From Acidobacteriota bacterium (GTDB lineage: Bacteria; Acidobacteriota; Terriglobia; Versatilivoradales; Versatilivoraceae), in assembly GCA_026706225.1 (NCBI GenBank), contig JAPOZE010000186.1, positions 1-6,024 of the forward strand: a stretch of 6,024 nucleotides of DNA, written 5' to 3'. Position 1 is the stretch's first letter; each line of letters begins with the position of its first letter. Shown here piece by piece: positions 1-4,997 of the stretch. Both the position numbers and the translations under genes were made by a program. The notes below the pieces were generated by a model. It saw only the letters and a program-made list of their open reading frames with translations. It was not told where the DNA came from and made no database searches.

Positions 1-14
1 CGGGTCGATGATTG

Positions 15-33
15 AAGATAAAGGAGTTATCTT
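15..33 (+). repeat. 7-bp perfect inverted repeat with a Shine-Dalgarno-like loop
   Basis: AAGATAA (15-21) and TTATCTT (27-33) are perfect reverse complements around the 5-base loop AGGAG. The loop with the preceding A reads AAGGAG, a good ribosome binding site. The nearest frame it could serve is a 27-codon TTG ORF (32-115) with no recognisable content. The hairpin could equally belong to the leader or tail of something upstream of the window. Symmetry is certain; function is unknown. Confidence 0.45.
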
Positions 34-141
34 GTCAGTGGTTCGGGAACTTCGGATTAAGGCGAGTGGAGTCACTTGGATCCTCGGGCATCCGTCCCTG
101 CCTGCCTCACTGTAGTCATGAGGTGATGCCCACCCGGGAGC

Positions 142-158
142 GCGGGCGTCCCGCCCGC
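142..158. repeat. REP-like GC-rich palindrome
   Basis: GCGGGCG (142-148) and CGCCCGC (152-158) form a 7-bp perfect stem with a 3-base loop, inside the sequence GGGAGCGCGGGCGTCCCGCC. From general knowledge, very similar GCGGGCGTCCCGCCCGC elements occur as dispersed intergenic repeats in many GC-rich genomes (Acidobacteria, Planctomycetes, Verrucomicrobia). Their chance translations contain strings such as GRPARM or AGGTPALPG, both of which can be read here on the two strands. Only one copy is present in this window, so the repetitive nature is inferred from family resemblance. Confidence 0.55.
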
Positions 159-312
159 ATGCTGTTCCGTCGCGTGCCGCTCGGTTTCCCCGCGATGAGG
201 CACCCGTCCACCCTGACCGCGGGAACGCCATGGTCTCGGCCAATCCCGCAGTCGAGCCGGTGGGGGGGCGAACGCCGCGCCCCACAAGTGAAGCTCCGTG
301 GCCGCTGGGGGG

Positions 313-348
313 CGTCGTTTCGGCAACGCCGTGCCACCCGAAACGACG
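313..348. repeat. 11-bp perfect inverted repeat (strong hairpin)
   Basis: CGTCGTTTCGG (313-323) and CCGAAACGACG (338-348) are perfect reverse complements separated by 14 bases. An alternative fold pairs GGCA (322-325) with TGCC (332-335) and extends the stem inward across a bulge. It lies about 130 bases upstream of the peptidase TTG start. No run of T follows on either strand, so it is not a standard intrinsic terminator. It could be an operator, a leader RNA structure, or part of a dispersed repeat. Confidence 0.6.
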
Positions 349-462
349 ATTCCAATTCGCCGCCGCCGGACCGCGGCCCGGCAAATCCATTGAAAACAAA
401 ACTATTGAGGGAGGCGAACCCAGATATTAAACTGAGTGGACCGTTCGGCCGTAGCAGCCGGT

Positions 463-469
463 GAAGGAG
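463..469 (+). promoter_or_regulatory. Ribosome binding site fixing the TTG start of the M2 peptidase
   Basis: GAAGGAG lies 7 bases before the TTG at 477. This is strong, well-spaced complementarity to 16S rRNA. It selects TTG as initiator over the next in-frame ATG, codon 12, which would remove half of the signal peptide. Confidence 0.75.
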
Positions 470-476
470 TTCTCCC

Positions 477-2294
477 TTGAAGAGATGGAAGGTTCTCATC
501 GGGGTCGTCATGACCCTTGCCTCCGGTTCGTTTTCGGGACTGGCCGGATCGCCGGAGGCCGCCGAGTCCACCTCCTCCGAGGCCGAAGAGTTCGTGCGCC
601 AGGCCGAGGAACACCTGCTGGCGCTGTGGACCGAGGCCGCCCGCGCCAGTTGGGTCCGGTCGACCTACATCACCGGCGACACCCAGGCTCTGGCTGCAAT
701 GGCCAGCAAGCGGGCCATCGAGGCCACCGCCAGGCTGGCCAAGGAATCCGCGGCCTTCGAAACGGGCGGTTTGCCGGGGGAACTGGCAAGGAAGCTGGAA
801 CTGCTTCGACTATCGCTGACGCTGGCCGCACCTCCCGATCCCAAGGCCAGCGAGGAGCTCACCAGGCTGGTGACGTCAATGGAATCCACCTACGGAAAGG
901 GAAAGGTTTGCGGCGAGGCCGGCGACGAATGTCAGGACCTGCAGGATCTCTCCCGGATCATGGCCTCCAGCCGGGATCCGAAAGCCCTGAAAGCGGCCTG
1001 GATCGGCTGGAGAGGCATTGCTCCTCCCATGCGAAAGGACTTTCAGCGATACGTGGAACTGGCCAATCAGGGAGCCCGAAGCCTGGGATTTTCGGATACG
1101 GGCTCCATGTGGCGGGCCAAGTACGACATGCCTCCGGAGGCCTTCCTGGAAGAGCTGGACCGCCTGTGGGAACAGGTGCGGCCCTTTTATCTCTCGCTGC
1201 ATGCCTACGTTAGGCAGCGGCTGCGAGCCCACTACGGGCCCGAGGTGGTTCCCGCCGACGGTCCCATACCGGCTCACCTGTTGGGCAACATGTGGGCGCA
1301 AACCTGGTCCAACGTCTTCCCGCTGGTGGCGCCGCGGGAAACCGACCCGGGCTTCGATCTCACCGAGATTCTCCGGTCTCGAAAGACGACCCCGAGGCAG
1401 ATGGTCTCCTACGGGGAGGGGTTCTTCAGTTCGCTCGGTTTCGCCCCCCTGCCGCAGAGCTTCTGGGATCGGTCCCTCTTCGAAAAGCCCCGCGACCGGG
1501 AAGTGGTCTGCCACGCCAGCGCCTGGAACGTCGATGCGCGCCAGGATTTGCGCATCAAGATGTGCATCGATATCACCGCCGAGGATTTCAACGTGATCCA
1601 CCACGAGTTGGGTCACAACTACTATCAGCGGGCCTACAGCCAGCAGCCGGTCCTCTTCAGGGAAAGCGCCAATGACGGGTTCCACGAGGCGGTGGGCGAC
1701 ACCATCGCGCTCTCGATCACGCCGGCCTACCTGGTACGCCTTGGGCTGCTGAAGCAGGCGCCCCCGCCTTCCAAGGACCTGGGGTTGCTGTTGCGCCAGG
1801 CGCTGGACAAGATCGCCTTCCTTCCTTTCGGCCTATTGGTGGATCAGTGGCGCTGGAAGGTGTTCTCCGGCGAAATTCCGCCCCACCGCTACAATCAGGC
1901 CTGGTGGGAGCTGAGAGGCAAGTACCAGGGCATCGCGCCTCCCGTGGCCCGCGGCGAAGGCGATTTCGATCCGGGCGCCAAGTACCACGTGCCGGCCAAC
2001 GTGCCCTATACCCGTTACTTTCTGGCCCAAATCCTGCAGTTTCAATTTCATCGGGCCTTGGCCCGGGAAGCCGGCTGCGAGGACAGGCTCCATCGATGCT
2101 CCATCTACGGGAGCGAGCCTGCCGGGAAGCGCCTGCGTGCCATGCTCGCCATGGGGATCAGCCGGCCCTGGCCGGAGGCGCTGGAGGCATTGACGGGAGA
2201 ACGGGAGATGGATGCCACCGCAATTCTGGATTACTTTGCTCCGCTCCGGGAGTGGCTGGACGAACAGAACAAGGGCCGGCCGGTGGGCTGGTGA
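477..2294 (+). CDS. Secreted M2-family peptidyl-dipeptidase (angiotensin-converting enzyme homologue)
   Basis: Zinc metallopeptidase of family M2, expected to release C-terminal dipeptides from peptides outside the cytoplasm. The 605-residue single-domain protein starts with a Sec-type signal (KR at the N-terminus, hydrophobic residues ~6-23, small residues near 24). There is no lipobox Cys and no C-terminal anchor, so a soluble periplasmic or secreted enzyme is likely. The zinc site is H376-E-L-G-H380 with third ligand E404 (FHEAVGD), the same 28-residue spacing as human ACE. Substrate-binding equivalents are visible: H346-A347 (CHASAW), Q275, K502, H504, Y511. Chloride-site residues R213, W476, R480 and R513 are also present. 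Cys pairs 145/152 and 345/363 match ACE disulfides. The C-terminal 160 residues follow ACE closely (ALDKIAFLPF, LVDQWRW, GDFDPGAK, SRPWPEA). The start is TTG with a strong ribosome binding site. The physiological substrate is unknown and neighbours give no hint. Family assignment is very secure; the symbol is left blank because bacterial naming varies. Confidence 0.96.
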   Translation: MKRWKVLIGVVMTLASGSFSGLAGSPEAAESTSSEAEEFVRQAEEHLLALWTEAARASWVRSTYITGDTQALAAMASKRAIEATARLAKESAAFETGGLPGELARKLELLRLSLTLAAPPDPKASEELTRLVTSMESTYGKGKVCGEAGDECQDLQDLSRIMASSRDPKALKAAWIGWRGIAPPMRKDFQRYVELANQGARSLGFSDTGSMWRAKYDMPPEAFLEELDRLWEQVRPFYLSLHAYVRQRLRAHYGPEVVPADGPIPAHLLGNMWAQTWSNVFPLVAPRETDPGFDLTEILRSRKTTPRQMVSYGEGFFSSLGFAPLPQSFWDRSLFEKPRDREVVCHASAWNVDARQDLRIKMCIDITAEDFNVIHHELGHNYYQRAYSQQPVLFRESANDGFHEAVGDTIALSITPAYLVRLGLLKQAPPPSKDLGLLLRQALDKIAFLPFGLLVDQWRWKVFSGEIPPHRYNQAWWELRGKYQGIAPPVARGEGDFDPGAKYHVPANVPYTRYFLAQILQFQFHRALAREAGCEDRLHRCSIYGSEPAGKRLRAMLAMGISRPWPEALEALTGEREMDATAILDYFAPLREWLDEQNKGRPVGW

Positions 2295-2337
2295 GGCCCG
2301 CTCGAGGGCGATTCGGTCCCGGTGAGGGGCGGATGGA

Positions 2338-2366
2338 AGGACGACCGGCAAAGTCTATGGTATAAC
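2338..2366 (+). promoter_or_regulatory. Probable sigma70-type promoter with extended -10 for the rhodanese gene
   Basis: TGGTATAAC (2358-2366) matches the extended -10 pattern TGnTATAAT in all but the last base. At 17 bp upstream lies AGGACG (2338-2343), matching only the GAC core of TTGACA, which is tolerable when the -10 is extended. Transcription would start near 2373, giving a leader of about 24 bases with the ribosome binding site in it. This suggests the rhodanese and SufE genes are transcribed independently of the upstream peptidase. Confidence 0.5.
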
Positions 2367-2396
2367 TCTGGAAAACCTTACAAGGAGGGACGCGTT

Positions 2397-3260
2397 ATGT
2401 CTGCCATTGAAGAACGAGGATACGCCAGCACGGACGCCCTGGTGTCCACCGAATGGGTGTCAGAGCATCTGAACGATCCCAATCTCAGGTTTGCCGAATC
2501 CAACGAGGACCCGCTGCTCTATGCCTCCGGTCACATTCCGGGAGCCGTGGAAGTCGATTGGACCCGCGACCTGAACCACCCCCTGCGACGGGACTATCTC
2601 GACAGGTCGGGGTTCGAAGACCTGATGAGGCGGATCGGGGCCACCCGGGAGACGACGGTGGTGCTGTACGGCGACAAGAGCAACTGGTGGGCCTGCTATG
2701 CCTTCTGGGTGTTTCAGTTGTTCGGGCACACCAATGCCAAGATCATGGACGGGGGACGCCTGAAATGGCAACAGGAGGGGCGGCCGCTGGTGACCGAGGT
2801 CTCCATCTATCCCACCACCAATTATCAGGCCCCGGAGAGAGACGACAGCCAGGTTCGTGTCTTTCGAGACCAGGTGCTGGAGCATGTCCAGGCCGGCAGA
2901 CCCCTGTTGGATGTGAGGAGCCCGGCGGAATATACCGGCGAGCGGCTGCACATGGAGGCCTACCCCAACGAAGGCGCCCTGCGCGGGGGGCACATTCCGG
3001 GTGCCGCCAACATTCCCTGGGCTCGCGCCGCCAACGAGGACGGCAGCTTCAAGTCGGCCGACGAGCTGCGAGCCATCTACACCGGGGAAAACAACCTGCA
3101 GCCCGGCGACGATATCGTGGCCTACTGCCGGATCGGGGAGCGCAGCAGCCACACCTGGTTCGTCCTGACCTACCTGCTCGGCTTCCAGCAGGTCAGAAAC
3201 TATGACGGGAGCTGGACGGAGTGGGGCAACCTGGTCAACGTGCCCATCGAAAAGCCCTGA
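2397..3260 (+). CDS. sseA: Thiosulfate/3-mercaptopyruvate sulfurtransferase, two-domain rhodanese (SseA/CysA type)
   Basis: Transfers sulfane sulfur from a donor such as thiosulfate or 3-mercaptopyruvate to a thiophilic acceptor through a cysteine persulfide, in the cytoplasm. The 287-residue length is normal for tandem rhodaneses. The N-terminal domain (~14-125, with [12 protein letters not shown]) is the inactive one: its loop reads YGDKSNWWA, with Asp93 where a catalytic Cys would be. The C-terminal domain (~155-275, with [10 protein letters not shown] and [12 protein letters not shown]) has the active loop C244-R-I-G-E-R249, followed by SSHTWFVL. This signature is typical of the actinobacterial SseA/CysA2 group. 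I chose the ATG at 2397 because AAGGAGG (2382-2388) sits 8 bases upstream. The frame is open back to 2322, but those 25 codons overlap the promoter and lack homology. The SufE-like gene follows after 59 bases, probably in the same transcript, and is the likely sulfur acceptor. The exact donor cannot be told from sequence. Confidence 0.93.
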   Translation: MSAIEERGYASTDALVSTEWVSEHLNDPNLRFAESNEDPLLYASGHIPGAVEVDWTRDLNHPLRRDYLDRSGFEDLMRRIGATRETTVVLYGDKSNWWACYAFWVFQLFGHTNAKIMDGGRLKWQQEGRPLVTEVSIYPTTNYQAPERDDSQVRVFRDQVLEHVQAGRPLLDVRSPAEYTGERLHMEAYPNEGALRGGHIPGAANIPWARAANEDGSFKSADELRAIYTGENNLQPGDDIVAYCRIGERSSHTWFVLTYLLGFQQVRNYDGSWTEWGNLVNVPIEKP

Positions 3261-3319
3261 GCCGCGGTTCCCGGCCAGGCAAACGCAGTCGCGGGCCGCA
3301 AGGATGGGCCTGGATCATC

Positions 3320-3823
3320 ATGGACGCATACCCGGAAAAACTGGCGATGTTGCTGGAGTACCTGGACCTCTCGGGCGACCGCGACGAGCGCATCCAGATG
3401 CTCATCGACATCGCCTCCCGGTTCAAGGCGGTCCCGGAGTCCATTGCCACCCGGCCCTTTCCCAAGACGCACCTGACGCCGGCCTGCGAGTCGGAGGCCT
3501 ACGTCTGGTGCGAGGAACTCCCGAGCCAGGCCCTCAAGTTCCATTTCGCCGTCGAGAACCCCCAGGGGATTTCCGCCAAGTGCATGGCCGTCATCCTGGA
3601 CGAGACCCTGTCCGGGGAGTCGGCCTCCAGCCTGGCCCGGGTGCCGGGTGAGGTGGTCTACCGCATTTTCGGCAGGGACCTCTCCATGGGGAAGAGCATG
3701 GGTTTGATGGGCATGGTCTCCATGGTGCAGGCCTGCGCCAAGCGCTACCTGGCGTCCGGGCATGCCGACCGGCTTCTGGGAGAGAGTAGTGGTGCCGCGG
3801 GCGCCGCCTCCGCGGGACCCTGA
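3320..3823 (+). CDS. sufE: SufE-family sulfur acceptor protein (Fe-S cluster metabolism)
   Basis: SufE proteins accept persulfide sulfur on a conserved Cys and pass it on, usually from SufS to the SufBCD scaffold. This 167-residue cytoplasmic protein fits the fold. It has an N-terminal helix (RIQMLIDIASRF) and a sulfur-acceptor motif C56-E-S in the position of the family GCxS motif. A central strand region (LKFHFAVENPQGISAKCMAV) and a C-terminal helix pair (SMGKSMGLMGMVSMVQACAK) complete it. A second Cys, C64 (YVWCEE), lies 8 residues after the first. The last ~15 residues are Gly/Ala/Ser-rich and probably disordered. The start is the least certain part: the ATG at 3320 has only AAGGA (3300-3304) 15 bases upstream. 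The frame is open back to 3221, but that extension overlaps the end of the rhodanese gene and looks non-conserved. Adjacency to a rhodanese resembles the M. tuberculosis sseA (Rv3283) and sufE-like (Rv3284) pair, suggesting the rhodanese may serve as its sulfur donor. No sufS or sufBCD gene is in the window. Confidence 0.85.
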   Translation: MDAYPEKLAMLLEYLDLSGDRDERIQMLIDIASRFKAVPESIATRPFPKTHLTPACESEAYVWCEELPSQALKFHFAVENPQGISAKCMAVILDETLSGESASSLARVPGEVVYRIFGRDLSMGKSMGLMGMVSMVQACAKRYLASGHADRLLGESSGAAGAASAGP

Positions 3824-3832
3824 GGCAACGGC

Positions 3833-4519
3833 TTACTTCAGTTGAACCCGGCTGACGGCGATATCCCCCCGAAAACAGACATCCACGTCCGTTCCCCGAG
3901 CATACCGCCTCTGGTGGTAGTTTCCGTTGTAAAGAAAACCGGCGCCTTCCATTCGAAACGTGACCGGAAGGGGGGACAGATCCAAGGGACAGTAGACGGT
4001 TTGTGGGTCGGGGCGGCCGGGTTCCAGGTGAGGCAGATTGATATTCCAGAAGGTCCCGGCGTCCCAGGGGGCCTGTAACAGCTTTCTTAGCAGGGGGCGC
4101 ACCCATCGGGCCGAGCGGTTCCAGTCGATGGGAAGGTCATTCTTGCAGTACTGAGAAACGGCGATGCCCGGCACACCCTCCAGCACGCCTTCCCGAACGG
4201 CCGCCACCGTTCCGGAATAGTAGACATCCGCACCCAGATTCCCTCCCTGATTGATTCCCGATAGCACGCAGTCGGCATTGGACGCCAGTTGGCGCAGGCC
4301 GATACGTACACAGTCGGCGGGCGTTCCCGAGAGGCTGTAGCGCGAGAGGCCGCGAGCCTCCACCCGGATGGGCTCATGGGTGGTGACTTGGTGGCTGCAG
4401 CCCGACAGCGGTTCGTGGGGTGCCCCCACCACGCATCTCCCCAGACCCTCGACCGCCTTGATCAGTGCCTGGAGACCGGGGGCATCGAAGCCGTCATCGT
4501 TGGTGAGGAGAAATTTCAT
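3833..4519 (-). CDS. surE: 5'/3'-nucleotidase SurE
   Basis: Divalent-metal phosphatase that dephosphorylates nucleoside 5'- and 3'-monophosphates, and in some members short polyphosphate; cytoplasmic. The 228-residue protein begins with the diagnostic MKFLLTNDDG. The four metal ligands known from Thermotoga SurE are present: D8, D9, S39 (PLSGCSH) and N90 (SGIN). Other family motifs are GTPADCV (65-71), GNLGADVYYSGTVAA (93-107), an NINLP strand and the closing GTDVDVCFRGDIAVS. It is somewhat shorter than E. coli SurE (253 residues), missing part of the variable C-terminal dimerisation arm. No Shine-Dalgarno sequence is visible directly before the ATG; the nearest GGAGG on this strand is about 40 bases away. 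The start is nevertheless supported by alignment with the canonical N-terminus. It converges on sufE with 9 bp between stop codons. Its promoter would lie in 4520-4757; a minus-strand TATATT (4598-4593) is a possible -10 but has no clear -35. Confidence 0.95.
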   Translation of the reverse strand: MKFLLTNDDGFDAPGLQALIKAVEGLGRCVVGAPHEPLSGCSHQVTTHEPIRVEARGLSRYSLSGTPADCVRIGLRQLASNADCVLSGINQGGNLGADVYYSGTVAAVREGVLEGVPGIAVSQYCKNDLPIDWNRSARWVRPLLRKLLQAPWDAGTFWNINLPHLEPGRPDPQTVYCPLDLSPLPVTFRMEGAGFLYNGNYHQRRYARGTDVDVCFRGDIAVSRVQLK

Positions 4520-4617
4520 AAACAGGAAGTCAAGACAACAGCCGGCGCATTTCCTAGGCGCCTCCAGGGCAGAGTTCTATCCTTCCTGGACCAATATAGC
4601 AAGGGGCAGGGCGGGAA

Positions 4618-4629
4618 TTCCTGCAGGAA
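4618..4629. repeat. 12-bp perfect palindrome upstream of surE
   Basis: TTCCTGCAGGAA reads identically on both strands. It lies about 100 bases before the surE start and about 130 before the tRNA. It could be a repressor-type operator; a lone 12-bp palindrome can also arise by chance. Confidence 0.35.
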
Positions 4630-4651
4630 CCACAGGAGGGGACTGCCGCCT

Positions 4652-4689
4652 GGTCGTGATTTTCACCTGCCGGCGACAGGTAGACGACC
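4652..4689. repeat. Interrupted inverted repeat (nested hairpin) between surE and tRNA
   Basis: GGTCGT (4652-4657) pairs with ACGACC (4684-4689). Nested inside, ACCTG (4665-4669) pairs with CAGGT (4677-4681) around a 7-base loop. The internal loop is asymmetric (7 and 2 bases). No T-tract follows on either strand, so it does not look like a terminator. Confidence 0.35.
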
Positions 4690-4713
4690 GGCCACCCTCC
4701 GCGCCTAAATGGC

Positions 4714-4743
4714 TTGACTCATTTTGGGCCAAGATGCTAAACA
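4714..4743 (+). promoter_or_regulatory. Probable promoter of tRNA-Ala
   Basis: TTGACT (4714-4719) is a near-consensus -35 box. An 18-bp spacer leads to TAAACA (4738-4743), a weak -10 strengthened by an extended -10 TG at 4735-4736. Transcription would begin about 7 bases before the tRNA 5' end. The -35 is convincing, the -10 less so. Confidence 0.45.
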
Positions 4744-4757
4744 GACCCGTTCAGCCT

Positions 4758-4833
4758 GGGCGAGTAGCTCAGATGGGAGAGCGCGGCGTTCGCAACGCCG
4801 AGGTCGAGGGTTCGATCCCCTTCTCGTCCACCA
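4758..4833 (+). tRNA. tRNA-Ala (anticodon CGC)
   Basis: A complete 76-base cloverleaf can be folded by eye. The acceptor stem is GGGCGAG (4758-4764) with CTCGTCC (4823-4829). The D arm is GCTC/GAGC (4767-4770, 4779-4782). The anticodon stem CGGCG/CGCCG (4784-4788, 4796-4800) encloses the loop TTCGCAA. The T arm is GAGGG/CCCTT with loop TTCGATC (4811-4817). Discriminator A is at 4830 and CCA is encoded at 4831-4833. Anticodon CGC (4791-4793) reads the Ala codon GCG. The third acceptor pair is G-U, the hallmark identity element recognised by alanyl-tRNA synthetase, which independently confirms alanine. The 3' half is the probable target of the integrase encoded just downstream and is presumably regenerated by the inserted element. 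Confidence 0.96.
4811..4833 (+). other. Predicted attachment site (attL core) in the tRNA 3' end
   Basis: P4-type integrases usually recombine at the 3' end of tRNA genes, from the T loop to the CCA, and leave a direct repeat at the far end of the element. The tRNA 3' end, immediate same-strand integrase and AT-rich junction fit this arrangement. The matching attR copy would lie to the right of the window, so the exact core length cannot be defined here; 4811-4833 is the likeliest span. Confidence 0.45.
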
Positions 4834-4851
4834 GGACTAATTCCCAATATA

Positions 4852-4880
4852 TCCAAGTTAGTGTATTAAAATTTTATAAT
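4852..4880 (+). promoter_or_regulatory. Possible integrase promoter in the AT-rich spacer
   Basis: TATAAT at 4875-4880 is a perfect -10 hexamer in a strongly AT-rich stretch and overlaps the 10-bp palindrome TAAAATTTTA (4867-4876). The -35 position at 17 bp (TCCAAG, 4852-4857) is a poor match. An alternative is TTGGTC (4897-4902) with TATTGT (4919-4924) at 16 bp. A perfect TTGACA at 4928-4933 has no -10 partner at 16-18 bp. The first choice gives a leader of about 110 bases before the integrase. Confidence 0.35.
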
Positions 4881-4936
4881 CAATGGTTTAACCCGGTTGG
4901 TCACCTAGGTTCGTCCAGTATTGTCCCTTGACATCC

Positions 4937-4995
4937 GGGGGCATCTGGGGGCACGACCGGGGGCAAGCAAGGAATTCTTTCAAGGAGATGCCCCC
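4937..4995 (+). repeat. Three GGGGGCA direct repeats plus an inverted copy in the integrase leader
   Basis: GGGGGCA occurs at 4937-4943, 4947-4953 and 4959-4965, with start-to-start spacings of 10 and 12 bases, close to one helical turn. Its complement TGCCCCC occurs at 4989-4995. The first repeat extends to GGGGGCATC (4937-4945), a 9-base perfect complement of GATGCCCCC (4987-4995). That inverted copy lies exactly between the ribosome binding site (AAGGAGA, 4982-4988) and the integrase ATG at 4998. The layout suits helically phased protein binding (integrase arm sites or an excisionase/repressor) or an mRNA hairpin that blocks translation initiation. Confidence 0.65.
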
Positions 4996-4997
4996 AA

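Larger units (their letters stand above)
1..476. other. Intergenic region rich in inverted repeats, no supported gene
   Basis: No reading frame in this 476-base stretch looks like a real protein. The open frames are explained by high GC, and their translations are rich in Arg, Pro and Gly with no recognisable domain. The stretch holds three inverted repeats (15-33, 142-158, 313-348), listed separately. GC is very high from about 120 to 380 and falls at about 381-432 (AAATCCATTGAAAACAAAAC, then ATATTAAACT). That is where a promoter for the downstream peptidase gene would be expected. A TATTAA at 425-430 could be a -10 box, but the best -35-like hexamer (TTGAGG, 405-410) is only 14 bp away, so I do not call it as a feature. 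Confidence 0.6.
4520..4757. other. Divergent intergenic region between surE and tRNA-Ala
   Basis: No gene is supported in these 238 bases. They separate surE (minus) from the tRNA (plus) and should hold both promoters. They contain a 12-bp perfect palindrome and an interrupted inverted repeat, listed separately. A long plus-strand open frame (4368-4931) crosses the region and the tRNA but has no protein-like content. Confidence 0.55.

Noticed and set aside
12..464. Plus-strand open frame of about 150 codons before the peptidase
   Set aside because: It begins with TTG inside the first hairpin, is dominated by Arg, Pro and Gly, and runs through the REP-like palindrome and the 11-bp inverted repeat. 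It resembles no known protein and is best explained as a chance frame in GC-rich DNA.
461..1213. Alternative plus-strand frame starting with GTG just before the peptidase
   Set aside because: Out of frame with the clear ACE homology and rich in Gly/Arg with no domain; a shadow frame.
876..1685. Long minus-strand open frame (269 codons) inside the peptidase gene
   Set aside because: It is antisense to the highly conserved M2 coding sequence, and its composition mirrors the opposite strand's codon bias. No recognisable domain.
2322..2396. N-terminal extension of the rhodanese from an upstream in-frame ATG
   Set aside because: The added 25 residues would be encoded across the probable promoter and the strong ribosome binding site, and they do not resemble a rhodanese N-terminus.
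4652..4689. Intrinsic terminator between surE and the tRNA
   Set aside because: The inverted repeat is interrupted and no T-tract follows on either strand; surE points away from it and the tRNA begins downstream of it.
4368..4931. Plus-strand open frame crossing the surE start, the intergenic region and the tRNA
   Set aside because: It reads through a perfect tRNA gene and antisense to surE, and has no protein-like content.
4928..4933. Perfect TTGACA -35 hexamer before the integrase
   Set aside because: The bases 16-18 bp downstream (around GCACGA at 4951-4956) do not resemble a -10 box, so it is not called as a promoter by itself.
4937..4995. CRISPR array or intramolecular G-quadruplex in the integrase leader
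   Set aside because: The repeats are only 7 bases with 3-5 base gaps, far too short for CRISPR, and only three G5 runs are present on that strand where four G-tracts are normally needed.
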